From NCBI GenBank assembly GCA_001939145.1, contig LSRX01000814.1:7754-71753 (forward strand): a DNA stretch of 64,000 nucleotides, read 5' to 3'. Made by a program: the position numbers and the translations under genes. Below, in pieces: positions 45,641 through 57,751 of this stretch. Every line of letters begins with the position of its first letter. The stretch's first letter is position 1. The notes beneath the pieces were generated by a model that saw nothing but the letters and a program-made list of their open reading frames with translations, was not told the DNA's origin and made no database searches. Origin of the DNA: Symbiodinium microadriaticum. Taxonomy: Eukaryota; Sar; Dinophyceae; Suessiales; Symbiodiniaceae.

Positions 45641-46889
45641 ACGATGTGGTGGTGGTTGTCTGTTGCGGTGTTTCTGGTGAAGTACAGAGCTTCGGCTTCC
45701 TCCATGGCCCAGGGAGGAGGAACGTTGGACTCGTCTTGTAGGCCTGCTAAAGATGTCTGATATTTCTTTGTCCATGCCTGGTAGTAGTCTCTCCGTATAC
45801 CCCCTGATACAACCTAAGTATAACGGCCGCTATATTGAACGGATTCTTCCATCATCTTCCCTTGCAAAGCTGATTGGAAGCCACGAAGGCTTAAGAGAAT
45901 TTGGCTGGGAGCCGCGATCTCGGTTCGACGAAACCTGCATCTGCTTCTGCAAAGCCTTCTCTCCAGCAGAACTCCTCTCCATATGGAGCTCAGAAGACAA
46001 GGGGATCCGAACACTCCGAAAGCGCAGCGCTGCCTTCTTCAGGGGAGACATAGCTCATAATTTGAGCAAAACCCCTTCCAAATACGAGCCTGGAAGACCT
46101 CCTTCCAGTGAGTCATCACGGTCTGAACGGTGCAGCTTCGAGCCGCCACCTCCGAAGCGCGGGTTCTTCTCGTGGAGTTCAACGTTTGAGGGTTCGCAGA
46201 AGGGTGTGTAATGCGTAATTAATATCGAAAGCCGTCGGCTCGGAAGGTAAAAGTCCTAATTACTGAGTCCAACTACAGTACCGAACACGCGAGCGCAAAG
46301 CATCGGAACACTGCAGGAACGCGAATAGCCGATTAGCCTTGAGCGCTCGGCCCTGCAAAACGCAAGAAGGATCCAACTCCGCCGACTTCGGCCCTCGCCA
46401 CCGCCCCTCACAGACTCCAAAACACTTCTGAATTCAATTCCAGACGCGACAAGGCGGAAGATTTCGACCGCGGCATTGGGGATGACGGTTGTCGACCTCG
46501 CTGGTGCCTGCCGTTGGCTACGTGGCTTCGTTCCAAGGGAGCTGGAGTTTTTGACGATGAGTTCTGATGACTCTTCTCAAAAGATTGCAGGGTGTGTCCT
46601 TCAAGCATCGAAGCCCACACCCTCAGCCACTGCAATCTGTCAGCCTTCAAGGAGTCGAAGACATCGTATGGCTCCTTCGGTCATGTGATGAACTGGCTCT
46701 CGGTTGGAAGTGCTGGATCCTGGCAAACTATTGCTGATGCCTCTTGATCTAGTCCGACGGTTCGGGGCTGAATGGCTTTTTGTGTGAAGTTGCTGGGATC
46801 TCGGGGCATGGGTCTTAATGTAGGAAGCTTTCAGGACAATCGAGGTTTGCAGCGCGAAATTCCTTGTGAGATTGAAGATGGATACTGAC

Positions 46890-47004
46890 CCTCTTTGCCG
46901 AAAGCCCTCAGCTTGTCCTGCTCTTGAGCCTTGTGCTCGTCGTCGCTCACGTCGTCGGGCATCTGCGGCGACGGACTCGCGGCCTCTTCAGCGCCCTCCA
47001 GAGC
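46890..47004 (-). CDS. Candidate acidic exon ALEGAEEAASPSPQMPDDVS
   Basis: 115 nt, acceptor TGGGAG, donor GTCAGT, phase 0 to 1. After the quoted start it continues DDEHKAQEQDKLRAFGKE. Strongly acidic and G+C rich in third positions, unlike its flanks. It lies downstream of the stop of the 48206-49286 gene on the same strand, so it belongs to another gene. Possible companions near 46150-46170 (ELHEKNPRFGGGG) and 45945-45985 (EKALQKQMQ) are weaker. Confidence 0.45.
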
Positions 47005-47530
47005 CTCCCAGAACCACAAAACATACCCGCGTGAGCTAATTAGACTTCGCAGGTGTAAGCCGTGGAAACACGGGTAGCATTTGGTAGCAGCAGCCGTCGT
47101 CGTAGTGGTAAGCCTTGTAGCCAGCAGAGATCTAGTGAAAATACTGGAAGAACGACTCTGGCATTAAAGCTCGCCGGGCGGTTTAGGGCTCAGGGCTTGT
47201 AAGGTTTGGGCATAGGGAATCTGACTTTCGAGTGTAAGATTTCGTCATCTCTGAGAAAGTTCGCCTGAACGTCTCAAGCTCTCTCTCCGACTTCGGAGTT
47301 TATCGGAGATCTTCGATGGGGCGACTCACTGACACCGAGAGGCTCAAAGGAGGCTTGTCCCTGGGGGTTTCCCGGCAACTACTTTGTGTTCAGGACTTCA
47401 CAGGTTGGATTTCGGAGCTCACTTGGGAACTTGGGTCAGCTGAGGGGCGGGCTGATGACGACATGATGATCACGACATGACGATGGCGACATGATGATGA
47501 CGACGTGGCGATGACGACATGATGATGCTG

Positions 47531-47577
<47 letters not shown>
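47531..47577. repeat. (GAT)n tract
   Basis: About fifteen triplets, flanked by gacgac variants. Confidence 0.9.
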
Positions 47578-47578
<1 letters not shown>

Positions 47579-47679
47579 CGACGACGATTAGTCGAGGCGT
47601 ACGAAGTACTGCAAATACCATTTAATTCGCCACCCCGCTGCGAATCCTGCATGAAACGCAGGGTTTTCGTGATGTACTC

Positions 47680-47737
47680 GAGTACTACTCCGCACTCGCA
47701 CAAGACAAGACCTCGAGGTTTTGCATATTTTGTTTCA
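47680..47737. repeat. Direct repeat copy 1, about 57 bp
   Basis: Core ctccgcactcgcacaagaca then (a/g)acctcgag and a T-rich tail. A second copy lies at 47880-47936, about 196 bp away in the same orientation, about 90% alike by eye. Confidence 0.7.
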
Positions 47738-47879
47738 GTCCTCAACACAAGAAACCCGGAACTCTGAACCGAAAACTATCGGGATTCTGTGTGTTTTATC
47801 GAGGTGTGCGACATGCAGCAAAGACAAGCGAATTCGCTCCCCTGTTACAAGTCCACCATGGAACCCAGTCATGGTTTCA

Positions 47880-47936
47880 AGTAGTACTCCGCACTCGCAC
47901 AAGACAAAACCTCGAGTTTTTGCATTTTTCGTCTTC
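47880..47936. repeat. Direct repeat copy 2
   Basis: Same core as copy 1. On the minus strand both copies translate to a similar peptide (RGxVLCECGVxLE), so this could be a duplicated coding or mobile unit. Confidence 0.7.
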
Positions 47937-48205
47937 CTAATGATGCCAAAACCTTGCTTTGTAACATCTGCGCGTGCGCATACTTCCACGCCACAAGTAC
48001 GCGCGAAGACATCGTGTTCCGAATTCTTTGGCTCTGTCAACTTCTTCTGTAATACTTCCCCGGGAAACCCGCAGGGATACGCCGAGGAGGACATAGTAAC
48101 TGGTTCTAAGTACGGCTAGCCCTAATGGTGTGTTTAGGCTTTGGGGTGTAGCATACATTGCTACGTAAAGGTAAACCTGCAGTCCCAATCCTAAGCCTCC
48201 TCCCA

Positions 48206-48700
48206 TCAAGTCGCGGGGAGCGCCTGTTTGGCCTTGCGCTCCTGTTTCGCTTCCTCGAGCTCTGCCTGCAGGGGTCGGATCTGTGAAAGCTACTTTAAGT
48301 CCTCAACCCAGGCGCCTCATGTTGCGCATCGAAGGCTTGTGACGCGCGGACGATGGGTGCGAGATACGCATCCACCTGCAATCGGCTTGTTGAGGGTTGA
48401 CGCTTGAAGGGTTTAGGGTTAATTAGAGGGCTTTAAGGCTCGGAGCGAGCACGCTTGCAAAGAGTCGTCTGCTGCGGTACCAGCAGATTTCTCGATGGAC
48501 AGGTCATTCGTCAGTAGTATTTGTTCAGGTTACCTAGAACCCTACACCCTGTAACTCTGAACCCCGTTAGAAGGAGCCTTTTCCCAGGATCCCAGAAACA
48601 TACGGCTGCCTTCTGCTGCGGCGGTCTCTTCCGAAGCTCTTCCTGCATTGGGATTGCTGGAGGAGTAGTAGTAGTAGTAGTGGTAGTAGTAGTAGTAGTG

Positions 48701-48744
<44 letters not shown>

Positions 48745-49286
48745 TAGTGGCGGTAGTGGTAGCAGTAGGAAGGGGAGGAGGCGGCGGAGAGAGCTTTGTG
48801 CTGCCAGACTCCAAGGCTCATCGATTGACCTCTGCAAGCGGTCAAGACCTGACTCTCAACACTCCCTCACTCTGCCGATTGAACCTCGGCCGTCTCCCTA
48901 AACCCTGAACCCTATACGACCCCAAGCCCCTCAACCCCTTGAGCCTCTCACGCCCTGTGCCGACTGCCGACCTGCACGAACCGCTCTTGGTCTGCTTTGG
49001 CGCGGGCGCGGCGCTGCGCCGGCGTCTCCTGGCAAGGACGAGAGCTGGAGCCGGTGAGCAGGCCGCCCAAGTTCATTTCTGCAGGTCCAAAATCAGGGCA
49101 ATATTCAGAAGGATGCAGATCCCAGCTCCTCCTCGGGCTCTTTCTCCTCGTCCGATGGGCCATCGAAGTCTTTGCCGAGCTGCTGCAACTGGCCAAGGCT
49201 TCAAGGTCCCTAACTCATCGGACATGAACTCCCCTCGACGCCTCAGCGAACCAGTTGTTGGCTCCATGTGCCATGGCGTCGGCGTG
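48206..49286 (-). CDS. Acidic-then-basic coiled-coil protein with terminal exon
   Basis: Exons 49129-49188 (LQQLGKDFDGPSDEEKEPEE), 48972-49028 (ETPAQRRARAKADQERFVQ) and 48206-48280 (IRPLQAELEEAKQERKAKQ, then ALPAT and a TGA stop). All junctions are phase 0. Acceptors are GGCCAG, TTGCCAG and TTTCACAG; donors are GAGCTG (GA type) and GTCGGC. A further upstream exon at 49242-49286 (MAHGANNWFAE after an in-frame HADA, donor GC) may hold the start ATG at 49274. No known domain is visible; the chain alternates acidic and basic helical stretches. A degenerate telomere-like island and a (GTA)n tract lie in the last intron. Function unknown. Confidence 0.6.
48390..48442 (+). repeat. TTTAGGG-like island
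   Basis: Contains gaagggtttagggttaatta. A C-strand island follows at 48895-48945. Both are close to or within the 48206-49286 gene. Confidence 0.5.
48663..48745. repeat. (AGT)n tract
   Basis: About 27 triplets; explains the long Val-, Thr- and Tyr-rich frames here. Confidence 0.9.
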
Positions 49287-50068
49287 CTTGGTCCAGGGTC
49301 TAGGGGTTGATTTAGGGCTTGGGCCTGGGATATCTTCTCTGTCTCCCTCTGAGTCCCTCTGTCACCATCATATACCGCCGCCTTCTCCATGCTCGAGAGG
49401 ACGGGGGTGGGAGCGCTCGAGCCTCCCCTAAACAAGCGGATGGCGGCTCGTAGCCGAGTCTATATATAGCCTTTAGGTTACGCGATCCTCCCTTTCGAGC
49501 GCCAGCGAACTCAGCCGGAAATCATGCACTGACCATGCCAGATGCTCTCTCGAGTCTGTGGGGGCCACCATATTTCTAGCAATCCTCACCGGAGTACGTC
49601 CCGCTGCATCGCAAAGCAAACAGACCATACTCCTTGCGTGCTCCATTCTTTCCCTGGGTCGCCGAGCTGACATCGACATCGATGTCCTCATGGCCCCGCC
49701 CGAAGGCCACCGCTAGGAGCTCTTGGGAGTCCCTCGCGGAGGGGTCTTTAGGGCTTAGGGGGTTCGGATGGTAGGGGTTTAAAGCTTCAGGGCTTTATTT
49801 ACTTTATTTGTTACAAACCTACAAAGAATGGGGCTAGGGTTGTAGCCTGCCTTTAGCCCTTACAACAACGTGTCAGATCATAACCCCACTAAAGGAAAGC
49901 TCGCTTCCGGGTTCTGCCAGTTTGGGGTGGGGCTCTGAGTCTGAGAGTCTTACCTTCATGTAGAACCTGCTAAGCTTTCTTGTAAGCGCGAAACCAAAGC
50001 AGAAACGAGAACAACCAAAGCAGGAAAAAGAAGAAGAAAAAAGAATAAGCCGACGACCGCGAAAAAGA

Positions 50069-50169
50069 GCAGCAGCAACACCAGCACCCGCACCCGCACC
50101 AGCACCACTACCAGCACCAGCACCAGCACCAGCACCAGCACCAACAGCAACCACACCACCACCACCACC

Positions 50170-50200
<31 letters not shown>

Positions 50201-50201
50201 T
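50069..50201. repeat. Compound (CAGCAC)n/(CAC)n/(AAC)n tract
   Basis: Triplet and hexamer repeats over 130 bp. Confidence 0.9.
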
Positions 50202-50316
50202 ATAAATACCATGCATGCATGCTCACATGCATACATGCATTCTTGCAATGCAACGAAGATGGTGCTTCGCCTGGCGGGTCATGTCCTGCCAGTATTTGGC
50301 AGGGCGCCTCTGTGAT

Positions 50317-50350
50317 GCATACATGCATACATACATACATACATACATAA
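50317..50350. repeat. (ACAT)n tract
   Basis: About eight tetranucleotides. Confidence 0.9.
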
Positions 50351-50428
50351 ATACACAACTTTGAAGACAACAATGCTGAGCATGTGGGCAAGACCAGCTC
50401 TTTGATCTTGCTCATCGCATTCTGTTTC

Positions 50429-50500
50429 GTCGTTGTTGTTGTTGTTCTTGTTGTGGTTGTTGTTCTTGTTGTGGTTGTTGTTGTTGTTGTTGTTGTTGTC
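50429..50500. repeat. (TTG)n tract
   Basis: Triplets with an internal duplicated ttcttgttgtgg block. Confidence 0.9.
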
Positions 50501-51147
50501 CGGATTGGTCGTGGTTTTGTCGAAATCGCCTAAATTTTTATCGACTTCAACAACATCCTGTCCGATGAGCAAGCCAGAGAAGCATGCTGCATTGCAGACT
50601 CGCTCTTGTCACACTGTCATAACAACAACTGCTCACATGATGATGTTCGAGTCCACCAGGTATCCAATACTGGATCCAGGTACAACTCTGCAGGTGCAGG
50701 GTCACTCGTCAATGACTAAAACAGTCCAACTCCAAAGCTTTGTTGTTAGCGTGGCTGGGCGAAAGAGTGCGATGCCCTCTGCACATGCAAACGACTCAAC
50801 ACATGAAAATCAAACATGCAAAGAAAGACAACTTGACGGGTGCAGAGCTTGTCGACACAAACGTGTATACACATGTATGTATATGTATGTATATATATAT
50901 ATGTTGTATACGCACATGCGCGTACATATACGTGCATCTCCCTACAAAAACAATTGCAAGGAAGACCCCCTATGAATCATGCTCCAATCTTGAAAGTCCC
51001 TGCCTGTCGCCGGCTTCGGCTGCAACCGTGGCCCATCGCACGCCTCAACATGGACAAACACTTGGTAGCTGCTCTAATCTTAGAGTGTTCCACAGGGGCT
51101 GTATCGGGTTCTAGAGATCTTCATCGTGTCTCACTTGGTCTACAAGA

Positions 51148-51241
51148 CTCACTCTTTCTCTCTCTCTCTCTCTCTGTCTCTCTCTATGTATGTATGTATA
51201 TATATACTTAAAAAATAAATAAATAAATATATATACATATA

Positions 51242-51325
<84 letters not shown>

Positions 51326-51430
51326 AATGTGTGTGTATATATATATAGAGTCATGTGTATATTATATGTTTATGTATGTAAGTATGCATATATTTATATA
51401 TATATATATATATATGTATCTGTGTATATC
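51148..51430. repeat. (CT)n, (AAAT)n, (ATATGT)n and (TA)n compound tract
   Basis: Includes sixteen-odd tandem atatgt hexamers at about 51237-51328. Confidence 0.9.
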
Positions 51431-51825
51431 TATACAAACTTTGTTCGGAAGTTCTTCAATACGCCGATCAACATCCCGGGCCTAGGGCCTTGAGCCCAGA
51501 GAATCTAAGCATGTGGGATTCCATAAACTTCTAGAGTTTAGGGCAAGCTCCGGGTTATATCTGGGTTCTAGACCTGAAGATCACATAGTAGTTCAGCATA
51601 GGTCAAAAGTCGCCCTAAGTTCGGCTCCTTCTTGGACCCTATCGGCGACCCTCGTTGGAGGTGCGAGACCAAACCCGATTCTCCGTGACTGGCACACCGA
51701 ATCGTATACGGCTTGAATCAGAAATCCCAGCCCTCGAAGCACACATGTGTAGTATCCTTTCGTTCTTCTTCATGAAAGACCAAAGTTCCTAACTACCGAT
51801 TTTAATGCGGCGATTCAAGCTCTAC

Positions 51826-51983
51826 TTGTGTGTGTGTGTGCGTGTTTGTGAAAAGTGTGTTTGTGAAAGTGTGTTTGTGTTTGTGTGTGCGGTCTTGTTT
51901 GTGTGTTTTGGTTTGTTTTGTTTTGCTTTGTTCTGCTTTGCTGTGTTTGTTTGCTTTGTTTTGTTGTGATTTGTTTGATTGAT
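51826..51983. repeat. (TG)n and TTTG-rich tract
   Basis: Strand-asymmetric: almost no C or A over 150 bp. Confidence 0.85.
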
Positions 51984-52008
51984 TTTGGGTCATCCATGCC
52001 CTCGGCGC

Positions 52009-52154
52009 CTGTGTGAACGTCCTTCTTCACACCGTTGGCACCATAGAAATAATCCTGGACAGCGAAGTGTCCGGGCTTTCCATTCCATGCAAATGACACA
52101 GAACTGCTTCCTGTTATCTGCAGCTTGCAAACCTCAACCCCATGTGGGTCGTAC
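52009..52154 (-). CDS. Candidate exon with KLQITGSSSVSFAWNGKPGH
   Basis: 146 nt, acceptor GTGCTAG, donor GCGCCG, phase 2 to 1. Starts YDPHGVEVCK and ends AVQDYFYGANGVKKDVHT. This is the most protein-like stretch in the 50-55 kb part of the window, but I do not recognise the family. Confidence 0.45.
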
Positions 52155-52863
52155 CTAGCACGTGTAGGGGCAAGGTAATTCACGAAGATGTGCAAAACAA
52201 TATCTGCGGGTCCGAAGATCACGAGTCCACACGCCAGTCACCAGTCGTACTCTCAGCCCCAAGCGCTCAACAAGTTAAGAACAAACCCCACCTGCGCCAG
52301 GAGAGACTGCGCCGTCGTGTCCCCCCGTGCTGCAGCATCGGTCAGCCCCTTTGCCACATCTTATTTTATTCCGATTCGGGTGCAGGGGTTGACCTGAAGG
52401 CAGGCTCTGTGCATGAGCGTTTCGAGCCTGGGACCACGTAAACTTGTTGTTGAGTTGCTGACAGGGGCCTCCAGACTGAATGCATCCGAGCACCCAGCCC
52501 AAAAGTGCACCGCCACAAGAGCTGAAAACATCAATCCTACAGTTGCGATTCTGGTTGTGTCCATCATGCTACCGGTTGCGGTTGGAAGCGTCTGCCGTGG
52601 AAACTATACCGGATAGGATGTGGGTCTCAAGCGCACTACCACACCGAAAGCCTGCCCCGCAGCATGTGGCGCAATCGGGTCGGGTTGACGGCAGCAGCGG
52701 ATTTATGAGATGGAACGAAACATTCAACAAGCTCCCACTGCTGCCCTCGGCAAGGACATTCGGCAGACACATACCCGGCAAGTCGTAACCCCCTGAACGG
52801 CAGAGCATCCCGAAGCTGCCAAAGCCCGGGCCTCGAATCACGAAACTTCCTCGAGACCCGGCC

Positions 52864-52898
52864 TTGTGAATACCCACATCTTCGTCGCTCTCCATACC
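52864..52898 (-). CDS. Candidate exon MESDEDVGIHK
   Basis: 35 nt, acceptor TGGTAG, donor GC type after AAG, phase 1 to 0. Short acidic peptide; the Met may be internal. Could belong with the exon at 52009-52154, but phases are not proven to chain. Confidence 0.3.
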
Positions 52899-54968
52899 TA
52901 CCAGTACGGGGGTTTAGGGAGTGCAGGTCGGTGGATGAGAAGTTTCTGTGGTAAGGTTGGCTTCAGTGCCGGAAGTTGAGTTGAATTGGGCCGAAGCTCG
53001 TTCGCCGAGGACAGAGAATGCGTGTTCGGAGTCGAGGGCAGGCTCGCCCTTTTCCTTTTGGGTGCACAGAATTCAAGCTTGGGGTTGATGAACCGACACT
53101 TCAGGTGCTAGGACGGTGAGGCTTCATTCTCTGGCTCGGGTGCTCTGCAATGCCCCGATGGATCTGAAGCACTTCTGCTGGCAAGCTTGGAAACGAATCC
53201 AAGCTGGCTAGATCGTGGCTATTGCCTTTTTGAAACGCCGTGTCCTGATCTACGGATTTCAACCGAAGTCGACCCCTCTAAAAGGTCTCTTGCAGGCTTG
53301 GTTGCGCCATGAAGTGGTATCCTCGGAACCTCGGCTTATGGCTTCGTCCGAGGTCTTAAAGGGTGTCTGGCTCACGATCCCCGGCGGGGCTTCGGCTTAG
53401 TGCTTTTCCGCTACGACACATCGTGGCAGTGTCGCCGAGCCGCCCGAGCAAGGGATCCAAAGCAGCCATGACAGCCATAGCAGCCGCGAGGCCAGAGAAG
53501 CCCGCATGCTTGGCTGTTTCAGTCTTGGGAGTCAGGGCGGGGCTAAAGGGCTAAAGGGGGTCAGCCGCTAGGCTCCGAAAGCTCTCCCAAACAGATCAGG
53601 GTTGAGGGTGAGGTGAGTGCGGAAAGTCGTGAGGAGCAGCAGGAGAGATGCGCTGTGAATAAAAAGCTTGAGACAGCTTTTGAAGTCACTAGGACCAGAT
53701 CGGAATGTCTCTGGTCTTGGATTGCAATCTTCGGGTTCGCAGGCACGTACAGTTTAGTTTCCGCTTGGTTCATGGTCAACTCGTTTTGGCGGCTGGATGC
53801 CGCTGCTGAAGCTTCAGTGGCGACGCGCACAGACAAGGGCCGAAGGCTTGGTGACGGGGGTTGCAGTGAGTCCTGACTGCGGCTGTTCTGATTGAGACCC
53901 TTATAACACCCCGGCGAACCTGCTGCGTGAAGGGAGGAGGGACGCCGAATGATCGGATCTATCACAGAGGCAAAGACCCGTAAGTGTAAGGCCCGCATTT
54001 GTTTTTGGTTCAGAAACCCCCTGTGCCGACCCACCCCCAACTGGAGGCTCACCTTCTCAGGCTGAGAAGGTGAACACCTGCAGAAGCCCCAAGGCAAGAT
54101 AAAGCATGATTTAGGATAGGTTTTGTAGGATCTAGTTTGCGTTCCACCTTGGCTAAGACCTTGCAAGGCTCGCTGGAACCCTGATCACCCTAAAGTTCTC
54201 AAGCCTGAGTCAACCCGAAAGCCACCTCCGATAGAGCACCCAAGCCGGATTCTGTAGCATCAAACATCGCAGGAGACCTGGCTCCTTGGTGGAGAGCAAG
54301 TCTCGTCCTGAGTGCCAGGAAGTTAGCGAAAGCCCTAGCTGCCTTAGCTGAAAGGGTCTAAGGTTGAGGGTCATTAAGTTGCAGCACCCCACTCTTAGAC
54401 CCCAAGACACTAAGCCACTAAGCCGTCCAAGCGCTGAGGCTTGCCCCTCTTTAGCGTCGTAGCGCTTTGGTACGCGGGAGGAGCGGGAGTTGGTGGGGCT
54501 GGGCCCGTTTGTGTAGGGGACGCTTCCAGTCCAAAACCCATTGGACCCTGCCCTGAACCTTCTAAACACCGGACCATGAACCCTCACGGCCCTGAGCAGT
54601 AAGCCTTAAAACCGAAGCCCCAAACCCTACTGAGCGCTAGACTCTAGGCCACAAAACCATAGCGCCGAAGCTCTAAAGCCCACTAAGCTGCGATGTTTAC
54701 AAACCCACAAGAGCAAAGCTTCCGTGCCTGGGCGGAGTCAGAGCATTCCGCCTTGGGTAGGAATGCAATGGGATCTAGAGTTTAGGGTGTTCTTGTACTG
54801 CTCTTGTAACATGGCGGGTGTGATGCTGATAAGGGAAGCGACCTGAAGGCAGTCAGCAATTGCCGAAGTTCGCGTACGGAGTTGAACGGTCTCCAAAGCA
54901 CCCCTCAACCTTGTTCAATAGAACTTAGGGCATATGGCAAACTCAGATAATGAGCCGACTTAAAGTTG

Positions 54969-55007
<39 letters not shown>

Positions 55008-55731
55008 TTATTTATATTTATACACGGGCTTCAGGACCCAAAGATCCGAAACATGGCCCTCAAAGAGCCGGAAAAATTACTTCGGCTCTGCTCAGGACTC
55101 CCAATCTGCGCCCGGCCACCGCGGCGCTGAGCATCGCAGCGCTGGGGCCTTGGAAAGCCGAGCCTCTTTGGGCGTCCGCAGACGGAGGCTTCACTTCAAT
55201 AACTTATATAACTATCCTTGTAAATCTTATTACATTCCGGGCGACGGGCTATTGGAGTCCCTGAGTGAGGTCGTGTGCTTTCCGTCGAACTGTTCTCGGG
55301 ATCCTTGCTCAAAACCCCGTTGAAAGCTTCGGCGCGATGCCCTAACATACAATCTAAACGACCTGAAAAGGCTTGGGGCCCGACTGTCGCCACTCCGACC
55401 TGAGCGTCGAATCGCACGCGTTTGAACCCGAAAACTTCGTCAAACTATACCCACGAGACAAGCCCTGTTTGAACAAAGAATGCTGCTGAGGGTGCCATCA
55501 TCAAGAAATGTTGCATCAAGAATAAGCCGCCGGCAGCCTTTGCTTGGCGTGGAAATGGTTGCCTAGTCGACTGGTCTTGCATTCGGGATCATTCGGCAAA
55601 AACCGAGTTACATGAATTCTGTTCCCACCATAGGAATCATTCAGCGGACTTCATAACAAGGCTAGAAGCAGGGTCATGGGTAGGATCATGTATAGGGCAC
55701 ATCACCCAAGATCATAGCTACTCGATACTCA
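52899..55731. other. No gene recognised
   Basis: A minus-strand ATG near 53510 opens a signal-peptide-like start (MRASLASRLLWLSWLLW) but no downstream exon was identified. C-strand telomere-like DNA at 54530-54690 and a (TA)n tract at 54973-55020. Confidence 0.3.
54973..55020. repeat. (TA)n then (TATT)n tract
   Basis: About 30 bp of TA, then TTTA units. Confidence 0.9.
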
Positions 55732-57336
55732 TCACTGGTCAAACGGCCCCGCCTCGCCCTTCGTCTTGCGCCGGGGCCGCGTCAGCAACGTGGCGCTGAG
55801 CGCGTCGACCTCGCTCGTCGGCCCGCTCAGACTCTGAGGTTGCGAGTGCCAGTCTCTCGTCTCAGGGTGCTGGATTGAAGACGGGTGTCGAGGCCACCAA
55901 AGATGCCAGCGTGTTCCCCTCCGAAGCCAGAAATATATCATTACAGCCCCAACAGCTCGGGGGCACCTCCTCCTTGACACCTTCGGGCAACCTCGGCTGG
56001 AGGAAACTCTCACTCAGCTAAGGTCAAAAGCATGTCTTTTTCTCACGCAGAAAAGCGGTGCAGACCATGCGTGAGCAAAACATGGAAGCATGACGGTCTC
56101 CAAGTACTCTGGCCGCTATCAACCGATTGATGCCCGGTCAAGCTAGCAAACTCTCAAAGCTCTTCATCCAGAAATCCTTCAAAGGCAGAAACTCAAATGA
56201 TGCACAAGACAGGATGATTCGGAAGAATCCGATTATGCTGCGACTTCGATTTCGAACCGTTACACCTCCCCATGCATTGCAGCTTCGGCTGCCCGTCGCT
56301 GTCCAGGGCCATCTTGCCGATAATCTTGCTGCGGAAGCGGAGGAAGTCCTGGAACCAATCTCATTTTCGGGCTCTCGGATTCACGAGCACCTCTTGCCCT
56401 AGGTCTCAACAGTGCTGCCTCGACGAAGACACGATGAAATTACCGAGAAGCCGCCCTACGGAGAAGAAATCCTCTCCACCGACAGGCCTACTGTACCCTC
56501 TGAAACCGTTGCCCCTCGACAAATTTGAGGGGTGCTTCTGTTCCGAGAAATGGTTAGCAACCTGCAGCATCTGTTGACTATCATGGCCTCAACGACGAGA
56601 TTACGGCCTTTGGGTCCTCGTTGGGGCGGCATACCATAGTGAAAAACTTCGAAGGCCGTAAGGGAAGAAAACAGTTCTCCACGAAACCAAGTCCGTCTCA
56701 GAGTCTCTCAGAGAAAGTTCATTGAGGACACAGAAATTAATTGCCCATGGACCATGACATGCAAAAGATGTGGCACCTCTTTCGGCGTAGGTAGTCGCGC
56801 AATACCAAGCCCCGCACCCCAAGCCCCAGTCCACACTTGAAGGATTCTGGGATGTAGTATAGAAAAATTATGTGTGTGTGTGTATATATATATGTATATA
56901 TTGGGGCTACAGAATGTATATCCTAACTATACCCCCTAGCCTACCTGCTGAGATTTTTGGCCCGCATGTACTTGGTCCCTTTTGCCTGCGTGCTCCTCTC
57001 ATCGAACTCTTGAAGTTCTCGCCGCCTGGGATTGGCTGCGGGGCAAAAAGCAACATGACGACTTAGGCATCGGGTTAAGAGTGCAGGACCCACCAGATTG
57101 AGATTCATGGGTGTCCATCTGTCTAGCCTTTGGTGACTTCCACTGAGCTTTCGGGTTTTCGGCCCAGGATTCGGTTTTACGGTGATCCCAGCTGAGGAAC
57201 GTTGCCCTGCAGCATGGCGCTGAGCTACAACCCTTTCATCACCAGAATCTAATCTCGAGTCCTGCCCTAAGACTTTAAGAATTTTAAGAAGACCAAGACC
57301 CTGCGAGGCCGGCAATTCGCACCATGTCAGCAAATG
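55732..57336 (-). CDS. Unrecognised multi-exon gene with terminal exon
   Basis: Exons 57310-57336 (FADMVRIA), 56945-57035 (NPRRRELQEFDERSTQAKG, then TKYMRAKNLS; acceptor CTTTTTGCCCCGCAG, donor GTAGGC), 56266-56359 (WFQDFLRFRSKIIGKMALDS then DGQPKLQCMG; donor GTGTAA) and terminal exon 55732-55831 (LSGPTSEVDALSATLLTRPR, ending PFDQ and TGA). The first pair and the last pair chain in phase; between 56360 and 56944 one exon that fixes phase is not assigned, so these could be two genes. No family recognised. The middle exon looks amphipathic and helical. Confidence 0.5.
56871..56900. repeat. (TG)n/(TA)n tract
   Basis: Short compound dinucleotide tract. Confidence 0.85.
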
Positions 57337-57751
57337 CTGACAACAACTTCAATATGCAACAGGGCTTATGGAACACAAAGCCGTCTGGGAAACGCCTTCT
57401 ACTCGCATGGTTGCAGTCTGTCCAAACCCTTCGGCAGGGATTCTTGCCTAAACCAAAAGCGGGAATTCCACCACACACACACACACGAAGACCGAGACTC
57501 TCCAGGTGTTCAGTTGTTTTTGGCGACTGGACAACCCACCAAGGCTTCCTCCCGCCATGGTATGCGCAGATGCTTTAGTCTGGTGCCCAAAGATGCGAAG
57601 CCCTTTGGACGATGCGAACTCTGGTAAATGGAAAGTTTGTCCACCCTATCCCAAGTCTGAGGTGGAAGCTTCCGCTGGACAATCTCGGATCGCGTCTCGT
57701 GCACCGAGCTCCGTAGCCTCGATGTCAGTCGAGCAGCAGGAGACATTTCGG

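Larger units (their letters stand above)
42176..46889. other. No gene recognised apart from weak exon-like scraps
   Basis: Many telomere-like islands (44205-44282, 45035-45095, 45205-45330, 45449-45640), a GA tract and the short-period repeat at 44573-44712. Confidence 0.35.
49287..52008. other. Microsatellite-dense block
   Basis: At least eight simple-sequence tracts in 2.2 kb (see separate entries). Long open frames here are homopolymeric translations of those tracts. Confidence 0.5.

Noticed and set aside
48511..48901. Long open frames over the (AGT)n tract
   Set aside because: They are homopolymeric Val, Thr or Tyr translations of a microsatellite.
49873..50415. 180-residue minus-strand frame
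   Set aside because: Gly/Val/Ala-rich translation of triplet repeats; no domain and no splice logic.
51245..51493. Met-Tyr repeat protein
   Set aside because: Direct translation of the atatgt hexamer array.
53561..54166. 201-residue minus-strand frame
   Set aside because: Ser/Pro/Leu-rich, no motif, and an overlapping plus-strand frame looks equally plausible; not supported.
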